Shown here one piece after another: positions 22,060 through 33,392 of a DNA stretch of 64,000 nucleotides. The stretch lies in assembly GCA_021234155.1 (NCBI GenBank), contig JAJEKV010000303.1:248001-312000 (forward strand), in the 5' to 3' direction. A model generated the notes under the pieces. It saw only the letters and a list, made by a program, of their open reading frames with translations. It was not told where the DNA came from and searched no databases. The stretch is from Isoetes taiwanensis. Lineage: Eukaryota; Streptophyta; Lycopodiopsida; Isoetales; Isoetaceae. Made by a program: the position numbers and the translations under genes. The first letter of the stretch is position 1. Each line of letters begins with the position of its first letter.

Positions 22060-22890
22060 ATTGTTCTCAACATTGGCAGAAATTAAAGGTCACAGTCTTC
22101 TCTTTCTTTTCCCTTAGTAAGAGAATGTATTTATCAATGCAAATAGAATCATGGAAGGAAGGCAGTTTTTATCCTTTGTACACTTTTAGCCACAAATTGG
22201 CTAATGTTTTCAGTTCTCGTATTTTGTCAGGTCTTGAACAGGTCTTGAACGATGAATGCTTTGCCATTATGATCATTATGGCCGTTCTTACAACATTCAT
22301 GATTGCATCAGTTGTTCTATATAGACCAGTTAAGAATATAAACATGCCCATTGCAACGTGTAAATAAATCCTAGTCCTGGCTACAATGTTAAGCAGGTAT
22401 TTCCAAAGCAGATGGGCCTCTTAAAAGGCTTTGGACAAGTTCAATCCCTTTTATGTTGATTTATCTATTTCTGATCTGTGACAATACTATTTTTTGCATT
22501 GTCTTATTCACATCGATTGATAATTTTCAAGGGCCAAAAAATTCGTTTGTAGTACCTGAATAATGTAGAACTTAAACTGACTCGTTGCTACATTTGCAGT
22601 GGTATTTTGCTTTCATTTTTTCACAATTTGGCATATATAGCCTTGACATCTAGTTTCATTTATGATTTGAAGATGCAATGCACAGATCCATACACTTGTG
22701 AAGGAGAACATTTATATGCTTGTGATAGCACAATATTATACATAGATATTAATGGCCTTAGTGTTTTGTTATGCATATGTCTCTTAACAACTCTCGATAA
22801 ACGTGTACATAGAACACCCCTAGCCCATCTTTGTTTTTTCAATTTCATTTGCATTGCAATGTTTTCTAGGTTGCAAAAACCCTTACATTT
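22060..22890. other. No gene recognised
   Basis: Two open frames (22125-22367 and 22607-22945, plus) are hydrophobic by chance composition of T-rich DNA and show no domain. The second runs into the family B LINE start. Confidence 0.4.
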
Positions 22891-22894
22891 GGCC

Positions 22895-24053
22895 CCGAAG
22901 GGGCCGCCTGCAAAATTTGCATACACATTCCTATTTGCGTTTTGACACGCCTATTGAATATGGGCATCCGACAAGGGCTGCCAACTGAATGGAAAATGAA
23001 CAGGGTGCATCCCATTCATAAATCTGGGGATAGAAGCTCAATGCACAATTATAGGACTATCCCGATTAGTAGCACATTCTCGAAGATCCTTGGTAGCCTA
23101 TTGAGAGTAAGTTAAATGCTTGGGCAGAGGAAAACATGAAACACTTTATGCGCCAGGCTGGTTTTCGTGAGCATCATAATACACTTGATCATGCCATGAC
23201 ATTCCGGGTTCTGGTGGAAAAGGCGAAGACTCCAAATTCGGCATTGTATGTAGCATTTATCGATTTTGCTAAAGCCTTTGATACTGTGTCAAGAAGAGGA
23301 TTGAGTGAAAGAAGGATACAGCTTGCAGTTCCAGGGGAAATTAGATATGCAATCTCCCAATTATATGCAGAGGTATTAGTCAAATTGTCATATGAAATGG
23401 ATACGGTGATCAAGAACACAATAGGTGTTCGTCAGGTACCCCTCTTTCTCCGACGTTATTTGGCCTTTTCATTGACGAACTGGATGAATGGATCAGGGCA
23501 CGTTCATTAGCAGGGACTAGGTTAGGCTCTTATGTTCTTCTATTGCTCTTATACGCTGATGATGTGGTGTTGTTAGCCAATAGAAAACAAGTGCTTCAAG
23601 CTCATTTAGATCATCTGCGGCTGTTTTGTGAGGCGAAACAAATGACAGTGAACATTGCAAAGTCTAAAATTATGATCTTTGGCACAAGAGACAGGCCAGC
23701 ATTCTTATACCAAGAACAAGAAATCGAGGTAGTGGAGAGTTATAACTATATCTGTATTGACTTCTCTGCAAAGTATAATTGGAAAGAATGTGTAAAGAGG
23801 AGAGCTACAGGAGGGAAATCAGCTTTGTACAACATGCAAGCCAAATGCTCCAAAATATCCCCCCATGATTGGGCACTTAAGAAAAAGCTTTTTAAACCCC
23901 TGATTCAACCTGTGCTGCTGTATGGAGTGCCGGTCTGGGGGCCGACACCACCTCTGCAAGGCTTTGGGGGCCGATTGAAGCAGTCCAGAAGCTATTCTTG
24001 CCTGAAGAATTGGGCGTCAAAATTCAAACACCATATGCTATAATATTGGCGGA
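22895..24053 (+). pseudogene. Family B LINE reverse transcriptase, 5'-truncated
   Basis: The frames give GLPTEWKMNRVHPIHKSGD (about 22976-23032, the RT N-terminal strand), AGFREHHNTLDHA (23157-23195), YVAFIDFAKAFDTVSR (motif A, about 23248-23295) and IGVRQ with a shifted LSPTLFGLFIDELDEWI (23419-23500). The clearest frame (23543-24043) holds LLYADDVVLLANR, the intact catalytic YADD box, then NIAKSKIMIFGTRD and VLLYGVPVWGP. One frameshift lies just after IGVRQ. The C-terminal half continues after a TRIM insertion at 24054-24516. The same family reappears at 58.2-61.7 kb. The EN domain is missing. Confidence 0.85.
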
Positions 24054-24516
24054 TGTAACGGGCCCATGGTAGACCGCTCGAGTATTCGATCCTTGAATGT
24101 GCACCGTAGGGGTGTTCGAGACACCGCATAAATGGGTAGAAGCGACTACTCATAAACGCGTCAGGGACGGTTTTGCCTTGCTTGGTTAAGGGCATGTCGG
24201 GTTAGGAACGCGTTACGGTTGGTATCGAGAACAAGTCTCGAAGTTCGAGTCTCCATGGGTGCCTATATGCATGGGTAATTTGCAAAGACTTGGTAATTAT
24301 TGTGACATAGTATAGCCTTGGATGCTCGAGGGCGAGCATAGTTCTAGTGGGAGAGACTATAACGGGCCCATGGTAGACCATTTCGAGTATTCGATCCTTG
24401 AATGTGCCTGTGGGGCGTTCCCGAGACACCGGCATAAATGGGTAGAAGCGACTACTCATAAACGTCTAGACAATTTTGCCCAGTTGGTTAAGGGCATGTC
24501 GGTTAAGAACGTTACA
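24054..24516 (+). mobile_element. TRIM: miniature LTR retrotransposon
   Basis: Two direct repeats act as LTRs: 24054-24216 (163 bp) and 24358-24516 (159 bp). The 5' LTR begins TGTAACGGGCCC and the 3' LTR ends AACGTTACA, so the element has TG...CA ends with a 7 bp inverted terminus (TGTAACG/CGTTACA). A 5 bp duplication GCGGA flanks it (24049-24053 and 24517-24521). Just inside the 5' LTR, TTGGTATCGAGA (24219-24230) resembles the initiator-Met tRNA primer-binding site TGGTATCAGAG. Before the 3' LTR, AGTGGGAGAGA (24346-24356) is a purine tract. The internal part is only ~140 bp and non-coding. Removing it rejoins the host LINE frame ILAEGRYVPLELEAL, which supports the boundaries. Confidence 0.88.
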
Positions 24517-25230
24517 GCGGAAGGCAGGTATGTTTCCTTTGGAATTAGAAGCATTATATCGAACCATCAATTTTGTCAACAGGATTCGTGGGCAATCCCA
24601 TGATTGCTTGTCTCATCAAGCAATGATGGCTTCTGAGCAACAAGGATGGATGCATGATGTCATGGAATGAGCTAGTAGATGGGGGGTGCAGGTGAGCAAT
24701 TGGCCAGATTCTAAAACAGATGCCCGAACACTGGTAGAAAGGCTAGCAGTTGGGAGATTATGGGAGAATCCTGGCAGCAGGATGAGATTACAGCCTTAAT
24801 GTGAATCCAATGCAAGAATATAAGCACTTGGGATACTTGCTGGATGACATTCCAAGATCCGTGAAACATATCATTGCCCGCTACCAGACCAGCTCACACA
24901 GGCTGGAAGTGGAAACAGGTAGATGGTATAAGATACCAATGGAAGATCGAATCTGCAAATTGTGAAACTGGCAGTATTGAGGATGAAGACCATGTGTTTA
25001 TTCATTGTCCGACATATAGTGATATCCGAACTAGATCTACTTTCCAGTTTTTTTTAATTTTCAAGCATTGTTTTCATTACTTTATTCTGATCCTAGGACA
25101 AGATATTAAGACGGTGGACTCACACCGTAACTTATTGCCCCAGATCGGATGTTAACATGTACTGAGCGCTCCATGGCATTTTAGGGCCCAAGGGAGCTAG
25201 ATCAAATAATAATAACAATAATAATTCCGT
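24517..25230 (+). pseudogene. Family B LINE C-terminal region and TAA-rich tail
   Basis: The LINE frame continues with AEGRYVPLELEALYRTINFV (with shifts) from 24517. It reaches a knuckle-like CxxxxxEDEDHVFIHCPTYSDI at about 24958-25030, parallel to CGSREVEDEEHVILRCPAY at 58.6 kb. A non-coding end runs through TTTTAGGGCCCAAGGGAGC and AGATCAAATAATAATAAC. The tail near 25203-25224 is a TAA-type repeat, and the 58.9 kb copy has GATGAAATAATA at the equivalent place. A TAA microsatellite end rather than poly(A) therefore seems to be the family B terminus. There are many stops. Confidence 0.7.
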
Positions 25231-25634
25231 ACAACATTCATACATATTTCTTACAACATTCATATTTATTCCATACACATTATGTACCTTATTAATAATA
25301 AAGCACATCAAACCATTGAAAGGGGCATCTAACATATTAAGAAATTGAACCATTAAATTACCCCGTGGTCGAACCCCGGTTATTTTTGGCCGATATTCGT
25401 GCGTAGGCCCAACAAAGTGGCGAGGAGCCCCAAATATATATGCCAAAGATATGTGTACCATACATGTGTACAATGCACCTCACAATATTTGGGTAATTGT
25501 GTATTTGAAACTGACAGTTAACTAAAACTTACTAAAAAACGAATTGCATATAACGATGGTTGGGATCATTCAAAACTGACATCCAACGGTTCGAGCCCTC
25601 ATGGATGGGACGCCCGCGGGACAAAATAAAAATA

Positions 25635-25782
25635 AAAAAATGACCCAAAATTTGACAACAAAGGCTAGTTAGCAAAATAATTAGTATAATTTTACTGTAC
25701 AAAAAATGACCCAAAATTTGACAACAAAGTCTAGTTAGCAAATAATTAGTATAGTTTTAGTGTACAAAAAATGACCCAAAAT
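25635..25782. repeat. Tandem ~64 bp repeat, about 2.3 copies
   Basis: AAAAATGACCCAAAATTTGA starts copies at about 25635, 25704 and 25768. The shared body is ACAACAAAG(G/T)CTAGTTAGC, then AAATAATTAGTATA. It is non-coding and nearly identical, so it is a recent duplication. The flanking 25230-26735 shows no recognisable gene. Confidence 0.8.
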
Positions 25783-26734
25783 TTATAACTCTTTCTCTTT
25801 TGCCCATTTCTATGTTGCATAATCTCTTTAGTATCATTCTTACATGACCCATAAGTCCAAGATATGAACATACCACCTAAACCTAGCAAAGATGTCTATG
25901 GACGTGCCCAAGATACTCAAGTACCAAAGGTACATTTGACTACAAGATAGTTTAAGTGCTTAATGAAAATAATGAATGCTCATTGAAATTGCTGAAATAT
26001 TAAGCTACCCTTAACGAATCATGAACGTTGAAGATTCTGCAGGATGGAATCATCAACCATCGGCATTGACCATTAATATTGCACTTTTACACGATGGGTA
26101 GCAGCTAATTAGAAAATGGAGCAATGCTCAACTGCAGCTACTATCATTGTGGTAAGCCAATCTTCTTGTGTTCATCATCTTCAATGAATGAAACCAAGTT
26201 GTTGTTTTTGTGATGGACTCACAAAAGAATTGCATGTAATTCTCAATTGGTCACTATCAGATGTTGAATTGGAGGTCAGTGGGGGAATCTGCTTATCTAA
26301 TATAAAAGCTTTACATACAATGCAAAGGATCAATATGCACTATGCAAAGGGATCAATATGCAATCCATGTTCTTTTGGGATAGCCAGGATGAATCTGACT
26401 CTGAAGTATATTTAATGACATCAAAGTTGTTCGTGGGCATTTTTATTAGATGCTTCATCGCAAATATCCTTTTCTCTTTGTAGATTGTGCTTTCCCGGCT
26501 TTCTCTATTAGCTAACATTGAAGAAGTGCAGAGAAAACTCAGCAATGCCTTATTCTAGATTGTCTAAAGTTCATTTAAGGTAACTCCCACTTTTTACAGA
26601 CTTTTCTCGCATCTCTTTTGAACGCAGTTGTTCTTCTGTGTCTATTTTTAATGAACAAGTGATATTGGAGTTTCCCTTACCGAAAAAGCCACACTTTATA
26701 TGCGACTAAGTGGTTGTCCCCTTAACTTTATTTT

Positions 26735-27092
26735 AAAGCTAATCAAAAGGCTGTCTACATCACATCCAAACAAACAAAACTCTTGTGTTGATGTCTTTTG
26801 CTTTTCTCGTTTGGTCTAGTGGTAACACACTAGTTCCTTAGCAATGTGGTCTCGAGTTCGAGACGCTTTAATCCTTTTCGATGCTTGGGGGTCAAATCCC
26901 ACCGCATTTAATGTAAAGGTGGTTGGGGCGGGGGCCCAACCGAGCAATGTAGTGTGGTGTGTGGTCACATGTCCGGTTGGATGTTTGCCTAGTGGCGTGG
27001 ACGTTAAAATACTATCTATCTATCGAGCAATGTAGTGTGGTGTGTGGTCACATGTCCAGTTGGATGCTGCCTAGTGGCGTGACGTTAAAATA

Positions 27093-27135
<43 letters not shown>

Positions 27136-27370
27136 GCTGTCTACAAGTTGTACATCACATGGTTTTGCTTGCTCCTTACATTTCACAACCAGTGGAGAGT
27201 AAACATCTTAGCTTCATTTTTAGGCTTATCAAAAGGCTATTTAAATCACATTTGAATAAACAATTGTCTTGTCTTGATTTCTTTTGGCTTACTTCTTGTT
27301 GGTTCACAAGCTCTACATCACATGGTTCTTACATTGACAATTAGAGGAGAGTGAAGATCTTCTGGCGTGG
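26735..27370. repeat. Local duplication carrying a SINE in one copy
   Basis: TAATCAAAAGGCTGTCTACA to TCTTTTGCTT (26740-26803) pairs with TTATCAAAAGGCTATTTAAA to TCTTTTGGCTT (27225-27290). TACATCACATGGTT also recurs after each (about 27150 and 27315). The SINE at 26808-27134 lies only in the first copy, so the second copy is an approximate empty site. Confidence 0.65.
26808..27134 (+). mobile_element. tRNA-derived SINE with (CTAT)n tail
   Basis: The head has RNA polymerase III promoter boxes. The A box is TGGTCTAGTGG (26812-26822) and the B box is GAGTTCGAGAC (26854-26864), spaced as in a tRNA. The head resembles the D- and T-arm sequence of tRNA-Pro-type genes, but acceptor pairing is lost. 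The body continues through GTGTGGTCACATGTCC. The end TGCCTAGTGGCGTGGACG and TTAAAATACTATCTATC is present twice (26988-27022 and 27068-27134), because an ~80 bp 3' segment is duplicated. The last copy ends in about ten CTAT repeats. It is non-coding and depends on a LINE for movement. Confidence 0.8.
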
Positions 27371-29300
27371 GTAACCAATGCATACATTTTTGCATAGGGA
27401 TTGAGGCTTTAAAGGATCTACGAAGTAAGAGAAGAATATTAAACATATTTCTAGAAACTTAAGGACCTACTACACTTTAGTTATAGAAGTGGCCAATTAA
27501 GTAGATATTCATTTTGGATATAAATCTGTGAAGTACATGTTGTCTGCAAGGAGCATGTTTTGCCTTAGTTCTCTATTCCAAATCTTTTCAAGTTCCAATC
27601 TAAAGCTATTATGCCTTTAGTGTTGGAGTAATATAAATGTTTAATTCTTTGTGCTTTAAAAGTTGGCATCTAGAAGTCCTCCCGTGTATTACACACAAGC
27701 ATCATAAGAATGAACATTTTTTCTTGTAGCGATATGCTTGAGAACTTCCTATAGATTAGGTTTTTTTCTATGCCTAATTCCAGATGATAGAACTCCAAAG
27801 TGCAAAGAGAAGACTTCTTTTGTTATTTCTTAGTAGTGAGGTTATTTACTTAGTTTTGGACTCATTCTAGATTGGAGTGGTTCTGTTGTCATTGACCTCT
27901 TGTACAACTCATAAAGATGCTATGGCCTCATCCTTAAGAATTAGGCAGGGATTGAAAGATTGTTCTAGTGAAGCCACATTTGAATTTGATTGGACAATAA
28001 CAAAATTTTGCCCAGTTCTTATGAGGCACCAACACCAAAGCACAATCAAAGGAGCCGTGTTGGATGAGAGAACAACTTGATAGTATGCGAGGTAGTTTAA
28101 CGACTCTAGTTTAACCTAAGTGCAATAGTGGTGCAATTTTCGTGTTTAGAAGCATAACTTACCACTTGAAAGATAATGCATAAAACATCAACTGAGCCTT
28201 GGCCTTAGGATACTTGTAGAGAGTAAAATACCTTATATCCAAGAGTAGAGGATCCAAGCCTCTAAAGAATCGATGGTCTTGTTAGCAATGCTAATTTAAG
28301 CATCGGGGAAGATTTGTGATGGAGGATATAGACATGTGTTGAGCACCGATAGACATCTAACAGGTGTATATGTGGTCTATTCTAGTAATATCTTTTATTG
28401 CAAATATTTTTCATGTCTTAAATCTTAAATTGCGCATGCTACGTGTTTGAGGCTTGCTATAATCCTTTGCCTCAAATACTCGTAGTACCCGGTGGTAGTT
28501 AACTAGAATATGGATTTCCCACCATGGCAGATTAGTGCTATATAAATCCTACTTGCACTACCATAAAACAACTAAAGAAGGTAAGGGGCCAAGAGATATT
28601 AATGCTCCTTTTTGTTCATCTATTCATAATTTCCCTCACTCAACCAGCTCAAGAACCAACCTAACCCAACCCAATCCAACCCACTCCCCAAGCATGCCTT
28701 GCCTTACCTCTAGTTCTTTTTTTTGGTGAGTTTTCTGGAACACACGCTGCTGCAGCATTATTGCCAACATGAGTACCTGTTGTTTTTAATAACTAAGTTG
28801 TATTTGTTGCTTTTTGTTATGGATTAGCAACCAACAAGACTTCATGCTACTATGGTTCCATTCAATCAGTACGACCTTGATGCTGGACATCATGCCCGAT
28901 AGTCTAGGAGATCCTCAGCTATGGTTGTCAGTTCTCTTAATATGTACTCATTTGCAGTTATTATGCTTGCGGCATTATTATCATCCAGCTTAGAGAATAC
29001 AATATCTAGCTTAGAGAACATAATACTGAGATACTCATGTTGTTTCATCAGATACTTTGGTGACAAAAATTGGATACACATTTCAAGTTCTACCTTGTAT
29101 TCTATGTTCTTGCATCAACAAAGCTTATTCCATGTTGTGTCGTTTAAGTGTGAACCTTAGCTTATGCATTGGCCTCTTCATAATTGCTGAGAAATATCTA
29201 CACACACCACCTTCGGGACCAATTTTTCTTGGACCCACGCACCCTACTACATATAAATAATAATCTTTTTATATAATAAAATTATCCTGTAAGTATGGAT
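27371..29300. other. No gene recognised
   Basis: AT-rich DNA with short frames only. A run of CCAACC-type repeats (AACCTAACCCAACCCAATCC) lies near 28658-28680. Confidence 0.45.
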
Positions 29301-29327
29301 GTCATGCATCAAAGATGGGCGGCTCGG

Positions 29328-29357
29328 ATTGTGCCACGTGGCATGCCACGTGTGCCT
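29328..29357 (+). promoter_or_regulatory. Paired G-boxes (CACGTG)
   Basis: GCCACGTGGCATGCCACGTG contains two CACGTG cores, at 29335-29340 and 29347-29352, about one helix turn apart. G-boxes and ABREs of this form bind plant bZIP and bHLH factors. They lie ~145 bp upstream of the ATG at 29496, so a promoter role is plausible but inferred. Confidence 0.5.
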
Positions 29358-29495
29358 TTTTTTTAATGCGAAAAGGTGCTATATGCACTTGGGAAAAGGC
29401 ACGCCGGATCCGCCGTATCTCGATAGCCAAAACTTCGCATTCTGCCACAGATCGAACGCCCCCTCTCTTTCTTGGGTCCGAGTTCTTGCAAAAAA

Positions 29496-30671
29496 ATGGC
29501 ATCAGATTGTTCCATTTTTGCATCGAAGGGAAGGGAGCCCTCTCGTGGAGATGCCCAAGGGCGTAATCGAGAAGCTTTGAAGGTACCGTTGGATATGAAT
29601 AATCATCCTCTTTTGATTCACCGCAGCGAGAGGCAAGCACATAACGGCGCCTTTTCATACAAGATTTCCCGTGAAAAATCTAGAACCCCATAACCCAACT
29701 AGGACGGAGACGGATGCCCTGCTGCCTGTTCCAGCCATACAGAATCAACTAACCAAAATCGAACCAAACAGAATCAAATCAAACACGGCAACCATCGGTC
29801 GTAGCTTAATTCCGCATTTAATGTTCAAAGGTCGAAATCCTTGAATTGGTGAATTGCTGGGATTGCTCTTGAAGATTATGCAAACAAGACAATAGATGTT
29901 TGGGATCAAAATTTTCTCCATTCTTTGAAATGGACAAAAGAAATGCACCTTGCCAGTTTTGCCTGCATTGGAAAACATCTAGAAAAGAAAACATCAACTA
30001 TATTCTCCCAAACAAAATGAATCTTTGGGAAATTTGCCCACCAAATCTAAATTCCAAGTACCATCCAAGCAATTACATACCAGGGATTGCTAACATGGAC
30101 ACCAAATCGACCGATCCTCCTAGATTAATTATGGATAGTCGGCTGGCTTCCAAAATTGCTGGGTCGACTCCATATACTCAGCCTATTACAGAGTCTCTTT
30201 ATGTTTCAAAACAATCGTTTGGCTATGAATGCATTCCTGGTAATCCACCCTTCAGAAACGTTCCTACATATGATGGTAGTTGTGCTGATTATGCAAAGGA
30301 CATCCAAAATCAGCACATGCAGGACAAAGTTGAAGTAGATTATTGCTAACATGTGCAGATCTTTTTAAGCAATCTATTTTATGTAGTGCTTAATTTCTTC
30401 TGTAGTGCTTAATTTTTAGGAGTGTTTACTATTTCAGAATATGAAACACAGAAAGAAGATAATTTGTTACTATATAAGAAAATCATTGCATAGAAAGGAA
30501 GGCAGCAGAGCGCAAGAAAGAGAGTAAGGGAAGCCGAATTGAAGGAAGAGGACAAAGAATTGAAAGAGAATATTTTGAGCAAGAGAAGAAAACAACAAAT
30601 GTCCAAGTTGATTGCAGAACTACTTGAAACTTATGCTAGAGAAAGCCATTTAAACTGTCAATTCGATTAGT
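29496..30671 (+). CDS. Possible small multi-exon host gene, function unknown
   Basis: Three stretches on one strand look coding, but I cannot prove that they join. Piece 1, from ATG 29496, reads MASDCSIFASKGREPSRGDA and meets AAG|GTACCG, a possible splice donor, at 29582. Piece 2 is one open frame at 29900-30349. It has protein-like composition (NYIPGIANMDTKSTDPPRLI and VSKQSFGYECIPGNPPF), a CQFC pair near its start and a stop at 30349. Piece 3 (about 30490-30671) is strongly charged and likely coiled-coil (REAELKEEDKELKENILS), ending in a stop. Paired G-boxes precede piece 1. I do not recognise a family. It could instead be a captured fragment next to the hAT element. Confidence 0.35.
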
Positions 30672-31370
30672 AAGTAAACCATGCGAAACGAATTCTATGG
30701 CCTCCATGCCAATCATCCATCAAGCCATCAAGGGGCATATGATAAATTTGCAAGACTAAGTAAATAGAAGGAACATATGCAGTGATAGACAAAAACGTAT
30801 CTAACGGTATCCCACTGTTTGCATGCTGGGCCAAATGACCTCCACTGTTCATAGATCGAAGTGTCCAACCAATCAAAGGAGCGGAAGCTGCAGGTTCTTG
30901 GCTAGGGATGATTGATAATCCTCGTGAAACCTAAGAGCAGAGGCAAAGATAGGACAAATCCAATCAGATGGAAAGAAGGAGAAGGAACGAAACTAGGGCT
31001 GGATCCAAAGTTTAGTAGGAGAAAGAAACAAAAGGTGCTTGGTAGGATAGTAGGGAGAAGTGGAGGAAAGACTTGTGGAGCCAGAAATGAGGAGAATGGA
31101 AAGGAACTCAAGAGAACGCCGATGACTAGAAATGAGGAAGCAGGCGATATAAATAGGAGATGCAAGGTAGGGCGTTCCCATCCAAGGAATGTTGGTTCGT
31201 GGCATTGGATGAAGAAGGTAAATCATGTGCACATCCATGTGATCGTGATCTCGTATGAGCTGGATCTGCCTCTACCATTTCATTATATAGGAAGGAATAT
31301 ATATCTTTCTCTGCTGGCCTGATTATAGGAAGTTTGTCTATAGGATTTTTGGTAATATCTAGTTCATTCA
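30672..31370. other. No gene recognised
   Basis: Overlapping open frames lie on both strands of a purine-rich stretch (30912-31322 plus; 30902-31165 minus). Mutual shadowing and lack of domains argue against coding. Confidence 0.4.
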
Positions 31371-31374
31371 CATG

Positions 31375-33115
31375 TACTTACTTTGTACTTCCTTAAACTT
31401 ATCCAATAATTTCATATTCTCTCTGCAATATACAAGTCTCTCAAGTTGCCTAGATCTAGCCTGCTACGCTTCTTAGTTTGTATTAGTGAATAGGAGCTCC
31501 AATTTTGTTTACATGGGCCCGAAGCGCAAACTTGAGTTAAGATACACAATGCTAGCTTCTAGAATTGAGGAGTATACGGCCCATCCATATGATTTCCACC
31601 ACACAATAGGCTTCAATATGGTCTTTCTTCTTCTTGCAGCAGGGATAGCAAACAATCCTTTCTAAATGTGTGTAGCTGCTCGGAAACACCTTTGTAATAT
31701 ACTCATGCCATCCTTTGTTAAGTTCCCCATCTTTAAATTGAGTATCAGACAGCCATAAAGGGTGCAAGATGTGAGCAACTGCATGTATTGGTTTATGAAA
31801 CCAATTCCATCTCTTTTCAATGTGTTGTTTTATGACTTTAATATGGATGACCCCAAGAGCTTGTTGGGTATTCTCAAATTGATTCAATGTCTCATTAATT
31901 CTTTCCATAAACTCATATAGTAAACCAAGTGTGCTGCCCTCTAAATCAGTAATGCGCAAAATAGTATAGATTGGAGTCAATCCTTTAACAATTGCCTCCA
32001 TATCATCCCAAATATTTGTATCATAGCACATTCTTTGCACTCTTAATGCATCAGCCTTAGTGTCACCATCCCATTCCTTCCATAAATCTGATTCAACAGC
32101 CCTTATAAGATGCTCTCGAATATTTAGCAATCTTTCTAACATTATATATTGATAAGCAAATCTTGTGCTTCTCTTGCAGATGGTTTTGTATGAAAGAAGT
32201 TCACTAATTGTGCAGATTTTTCAATCGCATTACTTACCCAAGGGATTTGGCGATGTCTTCAAGCAGTAGATCTAAGCAGTTGCTTGCGCAAAGCGTCCAG
32301 ACGATAGATAAGTATTCTTTCTCAAGATACTTAAGACCCATGCTCTTGTAATTAGATCCATTGTCAGTTATAACTTGAACTAAATTTTCTGGCCCAATTT
32401 CCTCTGTTGTTCTTTTAATTTCTTTGAAGATAAATCTGCCATTAATTTTTAGGTCACCCTTAGAACAGTCAATTGCATGATGGAAAATGGTACCCATACA
32501 ACTAGATATCATGATATTCATGATATGCCTGCTGTTTGTCCCGCCATCTACGATGATTGAGCATCCATAATCCATTTTTCTTTGATTGGGTTTAGTTCTT
32601 CATTTACTGCCTCTATCTCCGTATCCAATTCTGCGTGCTTCATTATATTGTATCCCACTTCTTTCCATGATATACCAATCTGAGCTACTGCACTGATCAT
32701 TTTTTTTCCATTGCTTAATACGTAAAACATTGAAGGATAAATTCCACATGATAAGGCATCTATGCACCTCTATCCTAGTCTGTTTCTTATGTACATTCAT
32801 CCAGCTTGCCTTAGTTAATTTCCCTTGTTTCGTCTTCTTGAAAAGATGCTCTTTAACTGTCATATCTTTGCCAGCAGAATCTCTATCATCTCTATTAGCA
32901 GGATCTTGTTCTAGAAGGTCTGCATTTTCTGCTACTGCTTCAGTATCTTCAAATGAAGAAGATGATCCTAATTTTTCATGTATTTTCTTGACAATATCTT
33001 TAGGATTTACTAAGCAACATCCCTTTTTTTGTAGGAACTCCATGCATATGCTCTATCAATCTGGTGAGATTTGAAGTCTGCATCTTCCCACAGTAGTTAC
33101 ATTGCCACTTTATTG
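31375..33115 (-). pseudogene. hAT transposase (BED, DUF659, dimerisation domain)
   Basis: On the minus strand the domains run in the usual order. WQCNYCGKMQ with IEHMHGV (about 33045-33105) is a BED-type zinc finger. A linker follows, then CLIMWNLSFNVLR and, one frame over, the DUF659 core: SIIVDGGTNSRHIMN (32510-32560), HAIDCSKGDLK, then QVITDNGSNY and LCASNCLDLLLEDI (about 32245-32385). The middle gives NFFHTKPSARSTRFAYQ and the long frame 31552-32142 (KEWDGDTKADALRVQRMCYD). The C-terminus has CKQNWSSYSLIQTKKRSRLD (about 31445-31505), the hAT dimerisation block. Autonomous hATs cut and paste DNA through 8 bp duplications. At least three frameshifts and a premature stop inactivate this copy. 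I did not locate its terminal repeats. Confidence 0.88.
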
Positions 33116-33324
33116 TTCCAGTACCTGCTGTAGACCTGCCAAGAATATTGGTGTGCTCCTTGGACAATCAATGAAGCTCTTTCCCCATCCTCTTCAACCT
33201 TGGAATTGATCTGAGGAAGAGCTCGGCAAAGAGGCAAGAAAATGAGACAGAATTTGGCAGAGATAGTGATATTTAGAAAAGATAGGCAATTGCATGGCAT
33301 CTTCGGGCTTGGGCATGGTGGCAT

Positions 33325-33392
33325 TGTAAATGGAGAGTCGGATGCATTAAAAGAGAGAGCTGGATGCATTAAAATAGAGAGTCGGGCATGCT
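33325..33392. repeat. Short tandem repeat next to hAT
   Basis: Three ~26 bp units of GAGAG(T/C)CGG(A)TGCATTAAAA(T)AGA type lie in tandem. They are non-coding and could be subterminal repeats of the hAT element, which often binds its transposase there. No proof. Confidence 0.45.

Noticed and set aside
22607-22945. A hydrophobic 112-codon frame that might be a membrane protein
   Set aside because: The composition follows T-rich DNA, and it overlaps the start of the family B LINE.
24163-24265. A tRNA-like head (A box TTGGTTAAGGG, B box AGTTCGAGTCTCC) suggesting a SINE
   Set aside because: The direct repeats, TG...CA ends, 5 bp duplication, and primer and purine sites fit a TRIM better.
26808-26880. 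A possible functional tRNA gene
   Set aside because: The A and B boxes are present, but acceptor and anticodon stems do not form, and the sequence continues into a SINE body and tail.
30902-31322. Opposing open frames of 87 and 136 codons
   Set aside because: They are mutual shadows in a purine-rich stretch, without domain or codon signal I could defend.
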